Positions 8,201 through 15,134 of a DNA stretch of 64,000 bases are shown here, one piece after another (within the stretch, counting starts at the first letter, position 1; each line of letters opens with the position of its first letter). Source of the DNA: Oceanicola sp. (GTDB taxonomy: Bacteria; Pseudomonadota; Alphaproteobacteria; Rhodobacterales; Rhodobacteraceae); the NCBI GenBank assembly GCA_022447275.1, contig JAKVBK010000003.1:62001-126000 (forward strand), given 5' to 3'. A program made the translations under genes and the position numbers. The notes under the pieces are model-generated. The model was given only the letters and a program-made list of their open reading frames with translations. It made no database searches and was not told the DNA's origin.

Positions 8201-9058
8201 ATGATCAGCCGCTTCCCGTTTCGCATGGATGCGCTTGTCGCATTTGCAGTTGCCTTTGGCCTTGGGTGTGCAGGGGGGATGGCATCGGCAGGCGGCGCGA
8301 TCATCGTTCAGTCGACAACCTCTACGGCCAATTCAGGCCTCTATGATCACCTGTTGCCGCTGTTCGCCGCGCGCACGGATATGCGCGTCAATGTCGTGGC
8401 CGTGGGCACGGGGCAGGCGATCCGCAATGCGCGCAACTGTGACGGCGATGTGCTGCTGGTGCATGCCAAGGGCGCGGAAGAGGAGTTTGTCGCCGATGGG
8501 GCCGGCCTGTGGCGACAGGATTTGATGTATAATGATTTCGTCATTGTGGGCCCGGCCTCCGATCCCGCGGCCATTGCGGGGCTAAGCGATGTGCGTGAGG
8601 CGTTGGCGCAGATTGCCGACAGCGGGGCGCGCTTTGCCTCGCGCGGCGATGACAGCGGCACCCACAAGAAGGAAGTGGCGCTTTGGGCGGCGGCGGGGCT
8701 GGATCCACAGCAAGCCTCCGGCACGTGGTATCTGGAGACAGGGTCCGGAATGGGGGCAACCCTGAACACGGCCATTGGCATGGGCGCCTATACCATGACC
8801 GACAGGGCCACTTGGATCAGTTTTGCCAACAAGCAGGATTTTGCGGTTGCCGTGGAGGGCGATGATGCCCTGTTCAACCAGTACGGGGTCATCCCGGTCA
8901 ATCCTGAGGTCTGCCCGTCTGTGAACGCCCAAGCCGCGCAGCGCTTTGCGGAATGGCTCTTGTCTGCGGAGGGGCAGGCGGCGATTGCAGCCTACCGGGT
9001 GCAGGATCAACAATTGTTTTTCCCAAATGCGGGCGCCAAGCTGAGCGACAAGAACTGA
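8201..9058 (+). CDS. tupA: tungstate-binding periplasmic protein
   Basis: The ATG at 8201 is chosen over an in-frame GTG at 8195 because AGAGG lies five bases before it. The 285-residue product has a signal peptide (about residues 1-28) and the TupA hallmark STTSTANSGLYDHLLPLF, followed by VVAVGTGQAI and GDVLLVHAK. TupA proteins bind tungstate with much higher affinity than molybdate through residues of this Thr/Ser-rich motif. The order tupB-tupC-tupA, with the binding protein last, is unusual but seen in Rhodobacteraceae. A regulator-like gene follows after 50 bases, probably in the same operon. Confidence 0.92.
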   Translation: MISRFPFRMDALVAFAVAFGLGCAGGMASAGGAIIVQSTTSTANSGLYDHLLPLFAARTDMRVNVVAVGTGQAIRNARNCDGDVLLVHAKGAEEEFVADGAGLWRQDLMYNDFVIVGPASDPAAIAGLSDVREALAQIADSGARFASRGDDSGTHKKEVALWAAAGLDPQQASGTWYLETGSGMGATLNTAIGMGAYTMTDRATWISFANKQDFAVAVEGDDALFNQYGVIPVNPEVCPSVNAQAAQRFAEWLLSAEGQAAIAAYRVQDQQLFFPNAGAKLSDKN

Positions 9059-9108
9059 GCCTGCCCTCATCGGAAGGTGAGGGTGCCCGTTGCAAGAAGG
9101 CGGTGCCC

Positions 9109-9987
9109 ATGCAGCCCGATCCCGAATTTCTGACCGTCAAGGAACTGGCGGCGCTTTTGCGCCTGAAGGAACGCAAGATCTACGATCTGGCATCCTCCGG
9201 TGCCGTGCCTTGCTCGCGGGCAACGGGCAAGCTGTTGTTCCCCTCTGCAGAGATCCGGGCGTGGATTGCCCGGGAAAGTGCGGGCGGCACCCAAGGGACG
9301 GATAAAGTCCGCCCGCCGATCCTGCTTGGCAGCCACGATCCCCTGCTGGACTGGGCCATTCGGGAAAGCCGGAGCGGCTTGGCAACGTTCTTTGATGGCT
9401 CTGGCGATGGATTGGAGCGGTTTTTGGATGGGGGCGGTGTCGCCGCGGGCCTGCACCTGTTTGATCCTGCCCGTGCCGCGTGGAACATTCCGGCGGTGCA
9501 GCGCGCTGCAACCGGGCGCAATGTGGCGCTGATCGGTTTTGCCAAGCGCGTGCGCGGGCTGGTTCTGGGGGGGCATAGCGCCAATGTGGGTGGCATGGCG
9601 GATCTGAAGGGCCAGCGCATCGTGCCGCGTCAGCCCGGCTCCGGTGCGCAGAGCCTGTTTGATCACCTTGCTGCGCGTGAGGGGCTGACGCCCGAGGATT
9701 TTCAGATGACAGCCATGGCCCGCACCGAGACGGAGGCCGTACAGGCCGTTGCCCGCGGGGATGCAGATGTGGCGCTGGGCCTTGAAACGATGGCGCGGGA
9801 TTTCTCTCTGTCTTTCGTGCCCTTGATGGAAGAGCGCTATGATCTTCTGATCGATCGGCGGTCCTGGTTTGAGCCGCAGATGCAGCACATGTTTGCCTTC
9901 CTGCGCAGCGCGGCGTTCCAAAGCAAAGCCCGCGGCATGGGCGGGTATGATGTGTCAGAGCTTGGTGCTGTGCGGTGGAATGGCTGA
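9109..9987 (+). CDS. helix-turn-helix protein with PBP-like (oxyanion sensor) domain
   Basis: The start is placed at ATG 9109, behind GAAGG, where an excisionase/MerR-like DNA-binding domain begins at once (LTVKELAALLRLKERKIYDLASSGAV, about residues 8-55, with a wing ending EIRAWI). The remaining roughly 230 residues form a PBP-like domain related to molybdate/tungstate-binding proteins, beginning LLGSHDPLLDWAIRES and containing PRQPGSGAQSLFDHLA. Such fusions are known as intracellular oxyanion-responsive regulators. It has 292 residues and follows tupA, so it likely senses tungstate or molybdate and controls tup or formate dehydrogenase genes. The ligand is inferred from context only. Confidence 0.85.
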   Translation: MQPDPEFLTVKELAALLRLKERKIYDLASSGAVPCSRATGKLLFPSAEIRAWIARESAGGTQGTDKVRPPILLGSHDPLLDWAIRESRSGLATFFDGSGDGLERFLDGGGVAAGLHLFDPARAAWNIPAVQRAATGRNVALIGFAKRVRGLVLGGHSANVGGMADLKGQRIVPRQPGSGAQSLFDHLAAREGLTPEDFQMTAMARTETEAVQAVARGDADVALGLETMARDFSLSFVPLMEERYDLLIDRRSWFEPQMQHMFAFLRSAAFQSKARGMGGYDVSELGAVRWNG

Positions 9988-10512
9988 GCCTGCCAGTACC
10001 CGGCGCTCGTCGGCGGGCAGTTGGCGCAGGCACCATTCGACAATGGCATCCACATCATCGGGAAGGCGCTCTGCCAGATCCTCGGCGAAGGTGAGAAACG
10101 CATCGATATTGCTCGCATTCACAGCGGTCAGAACCGGAATGCCGCGCGCCAGCGCTTCACCGATCAAGGGGCGGAAGCCGCGTCCGTCGATCTCCTGTTT
10201 GCCGTATTTGTTGACAACCAGCATCTGTGCGCCCGCATCCAGCGCATGAGACACAATGCCCACCGCACGCTCGAGGCCCGCCGGATCCAGCCGGCATCCC
10301 CGCGAAAGGGTCCCGAGGTCCTGGCTGATGCGCACGATGTTCTGGCCCGACAAAAGATGCAGATCCATATCGCATTTGCGATCTGGATCGCGCTCCTCAT
10401 TGACCTGTACCGCACCGGCCAGCGGTATGGCTTGGGCCCGCAAGCGCTCAGCAACCGCTTGGATCAGCAGATCACCTGCACCACGGCCCTCTGATGCCAC
10501 ATAGCCAAGCAT
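9955..10512 (-). CDS. DUF2478 family protein
   Basis: This 185-residue product starts MLGYVASEGRGAGDLLIQ at an ATG with GGGAG six bases upstream. A longer frame exists but lacks such a site. DUF2478 proteins are typically encoded beside molybdenum transport and cofactor genes and are thought to be nucleotide-binding. The N-terminus here has only a degenerate P-loop (SEGRGAG), while VVNKYGKQE and a later GIPVLTAVN resemble the core of NTPases of the THEP1/MobB kind. Its 3' end overlaps the converging regulator gene by 33 bases, and its 5' end is divergent from fdhD. The role is unknown, but linkage to W/Mo metabolism is strong. Confidence 0.8.
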   Translation of the reverse strand: MLGYVASEGRGAGDLLIQAVAERLRAQAIPLAGAVQVNEERDPDRKCDMDLHLLSGQNIVRISQDLGTLSRGCRLDPAGLERAVGIVSHALDAGAQMLVVNKYGKQEIDGRGFRPLIGEALARGIPVLTAVNASNIDAFLTFAEDLAERLPDDVDAIVEWCLRQLPADERRVLAGSAIPPHSTKL

Positions 10513-10619
10513 GAATGTCTCCCTGTCAGGCGGCTCTTGCAACCGGCTGTACAGGCATACAAAATGATTGCGCGACAGGGAAGGCGTTCCGTCCCCCACG
10601 CCCTGTTTTGGAGGTTGCC

Positions 10620-11489
10620 ATGACACCCCCTCTGCCGATCCTGCCCGACCCCAAAGACCCGCGTTTGACGCGGCGCGTCACGGGCCATGACCAATCGGGC
10701 GCCGAGGTCGAACTGTCTGTTGTCGAAGAGCGGCCGCTCACGATCTATCTCAACCGGCAGGAAATCGTCACGGCCATGACGATCGGAGACCACCCGGAAT
10801 ACCTGGCGCTGGGATTTTTGCGCAATCAGGGGATGCTGAAGGCCGATGATGTGGTGACAGCCGTGGATTTCGATGAAGAGGTCGAAACCGTGGTGGTGCG
10901 CACCCAATCGGAAACCACCTACGAAGAAAAACTTCAGAAGAAAACGCGCACTTCCGGCTGTGCCGTGGGCACGGTCTTTGGGGATATGATGGAAGGGCTG
11001 GAGGATTTGCGCTTGCCGCAAACGCCTGTGAAAACCAGTGACCTCTATGCGCTTGCCAAGCAGATCAATACCATGCCTTCGCTCTATCTTGAGGCGGGTG
11101 CAATCCACGGTACGGTGCTGTGCCAGGGGGACAAGCCGCTGGTCTATATGGAAGATGTGGGCCGTCACAACGCAGTGGATAAGATCGCGGGCTTTATGTT
11201 CCGCCACACTGTGCCCGCCGATGACAAGATCCTCTACACCACGGGGCGGCTCACCTCTGAGATGGTGATCAAATGTGCCCAGATGGGCATTCCCGCGCTT
11301 GTGTCCCGCTCTGGCTTTACGGCCTGGGGCGTGGAGATTGCGCGGCAGGTTGGGCTGACGGTGGTGGGCCGGATGCGGGGGCGCCGCTTTGTTTGCCTGT
11401 CGGGCGAGGCGCGGCTGCAGCGCGATGCGGATCCTGCGGCCATGCCCGAGGAAGAGCGCAAACATCGCCGCAAGAGCGCTGCCCCATGA
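10620..11489 (+). CDS. fdhD: formate dehydrogenase accessory sulfurtransferase
   Basis: ATG 10620 is preceded by GGAGG. The 289-residue protein has the FdhD fold, with the hallmark SGCAVGTVFG (catalytic Cys near residue 118), YMEDVGRHNAVDKI and a C-terminal TTGRLTSEMVIK. FdhD moves sulfur from a cysteine desulfurase to bis-MGD before insertion into formate dehydrogenase and is essential for activity. Only one Cys is present where E. coli FdhD has CXXC, which is common in this subfamily. It heads a cofactor operon and overlaps mobA by ATGA. Both formate dehydrogenases in the window probably depend on it. Confidence 0.95.
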   Translation: MTPPLPILPDPKDPRLTRRVTGHDQSGAEVELSVVEERPLTIYLNRQEIVTAMTIGDHPEYLALGFLRNQGMLKADDVVTAVDFDEEVETVVVRTQSETTYEEKLQKKTRTSGCAVGTVFGDMMEGLEDLRLPQTPVKTSDLYALAKQINTMPSLYLEAGAIHGTVLCQGDKPLVYMEDVGRHNAVDKIAGFMFRHTVPADDKILYTTGRLTSEMVIKCAQMGIPALVSRSGFTAWGVEIARQVGLTVVGRMRGRRFVCLSGEARLQRDADPAAMPEEERKHRRKSAAP

Positions 11490-12118
11490 CGCGGCCGCTT
11501 GGGGTGATCCTCGCAGGAGGACAGGCGACGCGGATGGGCGGAGGCGACAAAAGCCTGCTCCCCCTTGGCGGGCAATCGTTGCTGGCGCGCGTTTCGGTCC
11601 GGCTCGCGCCGCAGGTAGGGGCGGTTGCACTGAATGCAAACGGCGATCCGCTGCGGTTTTCGGCCTATGGTCTCACTGTTTTGCCCGATTCAATCGCCGG
11701 GTTTCCGGGCCCTTTGGCAGGGGTTTTGGCCGGCCTTGATTGGGCCGCAGAGCAGGGCGCGCAGAGCATCGTCACCGTGGCAGCAGACACGCCTTTCTTT
11801 CCCTTTGACCTCGTTGATCGTTTGCAGGCCGTGGCGGAGGGGCAAACCCATCCGTTGGTCTTGGCCGCCACCCCCCGCGCGGCGGGCGAAAAGACGAAGT
11901 CGATGTCCCGCTCGGGCCTGATCCGCCACCCCACCTTTGGCCTCTGGCCCGTTGCGCTGCGCGATGATTTGCGCAGCGCTTTGCAAGACGGGCTGACAAA
12001 GGTTGTGATCTGGACAGAGCGCCACGGGGGACGGGAAGCCCTTTTTGAGGGGCCCGGTGATCCTTTTTTCAACGTGAATACGCCGCAGGATCTGCAGGCA
12101 GCGGAGGCCATGCTGTGA
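11486..12118 (+). CDS. mobA: molybdenum cofactor guanylyltransferase
   Basis: The start is the ATG overlapping the fdhD stop (ATGA); the longer frame reads through fdhD. This 210-residue protein opens with the nucleotidyltransferase motif GVILAGGQATRMGGGDKSLLPLGG, then has SIAGFPGPLAGVLAGLDWA and TVAADTPFFP. MobA transfers GMP from GTP to Mo/W-molybdopterin to make the guanine-dinucleotide cofactor required by DMSO-reductase-family enzymes such as formate dehydrogenase. It ends in a GTGA overlap with mobB, so the two are probably translated together. Confidence 0.94.
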   Translation: MTRPLGVILAGGQATRMGGGDKSLLPLGGQSLLARVSVRLAPQVGAVALNANGDPLRFSAYGLTVLPDSIAGFPGPLAGVLAGLDWAAEQGAQSIVTVAADTPFFPFDLVDRLQAVAEGQTHPLVLAATPRAAGEKTKSMSRSGLIRHPTFGLWPVALRDDLRSALQDGLTKVVIWTERHGGREALFEGPGDPFFNVNTPQDLQAAEAML

Positions 12119-12606
12119 AAGTTTACGGGGTAACGGGGTGGAAGAACGCCGGGAAAACCACGCTGATGGAACGTCTGGTGTCCGAGATCGCCGGGCGCGG
12201 TGTCACGGTATCTACGATCAAACATGCCCACCACGATACCGATGTCGATCAGCCGGGCCGCGACAGCTATCGCCACCGGACCGCAGGCGCGCGCGAGGTC
12301 CTGCTGGCCTCGCCCGTGCGCTGGGCGCTGATGCATGAGCTGCGCGACACCCCGGAGCCTGAGCTGTCCGATCTGTTGCCGCGTCTCTCTCCGGTCGATC
12401 TGGTGCTTGTGGAGGGCTATAAGCGCGCCGATCATCCCAAGATTGAGGCCTATCGCGCGGCAAATGGCCGGCCGCCTCTGGCGGGAAAATATCCAACCAT
12501 CATGGCCATCGCCACGGATACGCCGCTTGAGACAGATCTGCCCGTGCTCGATCTGGATGATACGGCCGCGATTGCCGATTTCATTCTTGAACAGGTGGGT
12601 TTGTGA
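12115..12606 (+). CDS. mobB: molybdopterin-guanine dinucleotide biosynthesis GTPase
   Basis: A GTG start overlaps the mobA stop. This 163-residue protein begins with a P-loop (GVTGWKNAGKTTLMERL), then has KHAHHDTDVDQPGRDSYRH, typical of MobB, and LVLVEGYKRADHPKIE. MobB binds GTP and assists MobA, though it is not strictly essential in E. coli. The stop overlaps the next gene's GTG start, continuing a chain of overlapping cofactor genes from fdhD to moeA. Confidence 0.94.
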   Translation: MKVYGVTGWKNAGKTTLMERLVSEIAGRGVTVSTIKHAHHDTDVDQPGRDSYRHRTAGAREVLLASPVRWALMHELRDTPEPELSDLLPRLSPVDLVLVEGYKRADHPKIEAYRAANGRPPLAGKYPTIMAIATDTPLETDLPVLDLDDTAAIADFILEQVGL

Positions 12607-13493
12607 GCGGCTTTGACACCATTGTCGTGGTGGATTGGTCTGCGCGCTCCGCGCCCTCTCCGGTAAAGGAAACCGCCGATGCCATTTGGGTGGCTGTGGC
12701 CGGCGCGGCAGGGGCTTCGTGCCAGTATCATCGCACACGTGCGGCTGCGATGGTGGCTCTGACATCGCTTTTTGAGGCGGAGCTTGCCGCAGGGCGCCGG
12801 GTGTTGGCCGGCTTCGATTTCCCGTTTGGCTATCCGCGCGGTTTCGCGCGTGCCGTTACCGGCAGCGATGATCCCCTTGGCCTGTGGCAGCATCTGGCCC
12901 AGCGGATCGAGGATGGGGATGACAACAGCAACAATCGCTGGGCTGTTGCGGCCGCGTTGAACGATGGCTTTCCCGGGGTCGGCCCCTTTTGGGGATGCCC
13001 GCCCACGCATCATGACCCGCGTTTGCCCCAAAAAGGCAGTCTGCGCAGTTTCAAGGGGCTGCCGGAACGCCGCCGCGTGGAAGAATCCCTGCCCGGCGCT
13101 CAGCCCTGCTGGAAACTGTTCACCACCGGATCTGTTGGCTCTCAGGCATTGCTGGGCATCCCGCGCCTGCAGGCTTTGCGGGCCGCTTTTGGGCCGCAGC
13201 TATCCGTGCGCCCCTTTGAGGACAGTGTCACGCCGATCACGCTGGTGGAGGTGTATCCCTCCTTGATCGCGGGCGCGGTCGCTACGCTTCAAGACAAGGC
13301 AGAGATCAAGGACAGGGCACAGGTGCGCGTATTGGCCGAGGCGTTGGCCGCCCTTGATGGCCCTGTGCTGGAGCGCCTCACACGGGAAGGGTGTCCGCAG
13401 GAAGGATGGATCCTCGGGGCGGGCCAGGAAGGGCTGCTGACAGACGCGCTGGGCTTGACCCGCGCGACTGGACAGGATTGGCTGTCCTCATGA
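12603..13493 (+). CDS. uncharacterised protein, probable RNase H-like fold, in Moco operon
   Basis: This 296-residue product starts at a GTG overlapping the mobB stop and ends overlapping the moeA ATG, so it is locked into the cofactor operon. It opens TIVVVDWSARSAPSPVK, has AGFDFPFGYPRGFA near residue 65, a long middle region with PPTHHDPRLP and PCWKLFTTGSVGSQ, and EVYPSLIAG near residue 218. An early Asp, a central FDFP and a late E-x-YP recall DUF429-type RNase H-like proteins, but this is only a motif resemblance. It is not a known molybdopterin enzyme. Function is unknown. Its position argues for a role in Mo/W cofactor handling. Confidence 0.75.
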   Translation: MSGFDTIVVVDWSARSAPSPVKETADAIWVAVAGAAGASCQYHRTRAAAMVALTSLFEAELAAGRRVLAGFDFPFGYPRGFARAVTGSDDPLGLWQHLAQRIEDGDDNSNNRWAVAAALNDGFPGVGPFWGCPPTHHDPRLPQKGSLRSFKGLPERRRVEESLPGAQPCWKLFTTGSVGSQALLGIPRLQALRAAFGPQLSVRPFEDSVTPITLVEVYPSLIAGAVATLQDKAEIKDRAQVRVLAEALAALDGPVLERLTREGCPQEGWILGAGQEGLLTDALGLTRATGQDWLSS

Positions 13494-14752
13494 TCCAGCC
13501 ACCGCCCCTGCGCAACGATTGCTTTGCCATGCCTCAGGGCGTCGATTGGATGCCCGTCGACACCGCCCTTGCGCGGCTGCGCGAGGCCCTGCACACCATT
13601 ACGCCAGTTGAAACTGTGCCCACCTTGCAGGCGGCAGGGCGGGTGCTGGCGGTTGGCGCAATGGCGCAACGCGCAAACCCGCCCATGCCCAATGCGGCTG
13701 TGGATGGGTACGGCTTTGCCGGGCCCGCCTCCGAGGGGCCCAATGTGATGCATTTGGTGGCCGGTCGCGCCGCTGCAGGCCAGCCTTTCGAGGGCACGGT
13801 GCCGGCAGGGCAGGCTGTCCGGATTCTCACGGGGGCGATCCTGCCCCCGGGGGTGGATACGGTTGTCCTGGAAGAAGATTGTGCCATTGAGGCAGGCCAG
13901 ATCGCCTTTAACGGCCCTCTGCGCAAAGGCGCCAATGCCCGCAAGGATGGGGAAGATGTGCCCGCCGGGGAACAGGCTTTGCCGGCAGGGCACCGGCTGC
14001 GGGCGCCTGATATTGCTCTGCTCTGCGCTCTTGGGGTGGCTGAGGTGCAGGTGCACAGGCCCTTGCGTGTCGGGGTGCTGTCCACCGGTGATGAGATCAT
14101 CGGCGCGCCTTCGCAGCCCGCGTTGCCGCACCAGATTTGGGATGCCAATCGGCCCATGCTGCTGGAGCTGGTGCGCTCTATGCGCTGTATCCCTGTGGAT
14201 CTTGGCCATGCCCGCGATGAGCGCACAGCCATTGCCGCCGCTCTAGACGCGGGGGCGCGGGAGGCGGATGTGATCCTGACATCGGGGGGCGCATCCGCAG
14301 GAGATGAAGATCACGTATCGGCGCTGCTGCGCGACGCGGGTGCCCTGTCGGCTTGGCGGATCGCAATCAAGCCCGGGCGTCCGCTCGCCATGGCCATGTG
14401 GCAGGGCGTTCCGGTTTTTGGTCTGCCGGGCAATCCGGTGGCGGCGTTGGTTTGTGCGCTTGTGTTCGCGCGCCCGGCCTTTTCACTGATGGCGGGCGCG
14501 GGGTGGCGCACCCCGCAGGGCTTTACCGTTCCTGCCGCGTTCGAGAAGAACAAAAAGCCCGGGCGTCGGGAATTCCTGCGCGCGCGGCTCAGGGCAGATG
14601 GGTCGGCAGAAGTTTTCCCGTCGGAAGGATCAGGCCGGATCAGCGGGCTGGCTTGGGCCGAAGGCTTGGTGGAATTGCCTGATGAGGCCGTTCAGATCCG
14701 CCCCGGAACACCGGTGCGCTACATCCCCTACGCGGCTTTTGACCTCGTCTGA
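13490..14752 (+). CDS. moeA: molybdopterin molybdotransferase
   Basis: The ATG at 13490 overlaps the preceding stop. The longer frame is rejected. This 420-residue protein has the MoeA landmarks NAAVDGYGFAGP, TGAILPPGVDTVVLEED, LSTGDEI, TSGGASAGDEDHV and GLPGNPVAALV, with the C-terminal beta-barrel domain from about residue 335. MoeA inserts molybdate (or tungstate) into adenylated molybdopterin. It closes the fdhD-mobA-mobB-orf-moeA operon. No mogA, moaABC or moeB is present in the window, so molybdopterin itself must be made by genes elsewhere. Confidence 0.94.
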   Translation: MIQPPPLRNDCFAMPQGVDWMPVDTALARLREALHTITPVETVPTLQAAGRVLAVGAMAQRANPPMPNAAVDGYGFAGPASEGPNVMHLVAGRAAAGQPFEGTVPAGQAVRILTGAILPPGVDTVVLEEDCAIEAGQIAFNGPLRKGANARKDGEDVPAGEQALPAGHRLRAPDIALLCALGVAEVQVHRPLRVGVLSTGDEIIGAPSQPALPHQIWDANRPMLLELVRSMRCIPVDLGHARDERTAIAAALDAGAREADVILTSGGASAGDEDHVSALLRDAGALSAWRIAIKPGRPLAMAMWQGVPVFGLPGNPVAALVCALVFARPAFSLMAGAGWRTPQGFTVPAAFEKNKKPGRREFLRARLRADGSAEVFPSEGSGRISGLAWAEGLVELPDEAVQIRPGTPVRYIPYAAFDLV

Positions 14753-14757
14753 GTCAA

Positions 14758-14985
14758 TCAGGCTCTGCGAATAAGATAGACCTGCCCGTCAGCACCATCG
14801 CTGGCTTCCAGCAATTCATTGCCGGATTCGCTGCAATAGTGGGGCACGTCAATTATGGCCGCGGGATCGTCTGCCATCATGCGCAGCACGTGTCCCGTCT
14901 CCATGGCACCCAGCCGCTTGCGTGCCTTTAGCACAGGCAGCGGGCAGAGCAGGCCGCGCGCATCCAGTTCTTGATCCCAATCCAT
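14758..14985 (-). CDS. TusA-family sulfur carrier
   Basis: This 75-residue protein starts at ATG 14985, giving MDWDQELDARGLLCPLPVLKARKRL, the TusA/SirA hallmark with the active Cys in CPLP. A TTG start 14 codons upstream is possible but makes an atypical N-terminus, and neither start has a strong ribosome-binding site. TusA-like carriers relay persulfide sulfur. In E. coli TusA affects molybdenum cofactor sulfur balance and FdhD-dependent formate dehydrogenase activity. Here it lies between moeA and the divergent NAD-formate dehydrogenase operon, suggesting that it serves FdhD. This is inference. Confidence 0.85.
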   Translation of the reverse strand: MDWDQELDARGLLCPLPVLKARKRLGAMETGHVLRMMADDPAAIIDVPHYCSESGNELLEASDGADGQVYLIRRA

Positions 14986-15031
14986 GACCAAGGCGTAACC
15001 CGCACTGGAAGGGCTGTCCAGCGGCAAGCGC

Positions 15032-15052
15032 TTGATAGAAAATTTCTATCAA
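15032..15052. promoter_or_regulatory. perfect palindrome in the tusA/fds divergent region
   Basis: Ten-base arms (TTGATAGAAA and TTTCTATCAA) flank a single A. The core ATAG-N7-CTAT fits the general LysR-type T-N11-A box. A second palindrome, CGAAATTTCG, follows at 15057-15066. The site lies 83 bases before the fdsGB start and about 47 bases before the tusA start, so it could control both. No LysR-type gene is in the window. Confidence 0.6.
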
Positions 15053-15134
15053 CTGACGAAATTTCGATATTGATTGCAAACCAAAGGAGGCGCACGGCTT
15101 GGGGACGGACACTTAGCCAGCAAGAAAGCGCGCG

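Noticed and set aside
15096..15113. Five-codon TTG reading frame after AAAGGAGG upstream of fdsGB
   Set aside because: The good ribosome-binding site is intriguing for a leader peptide, but the frame encodes no regulatory-looking residues and no attenuator hairpin follows.
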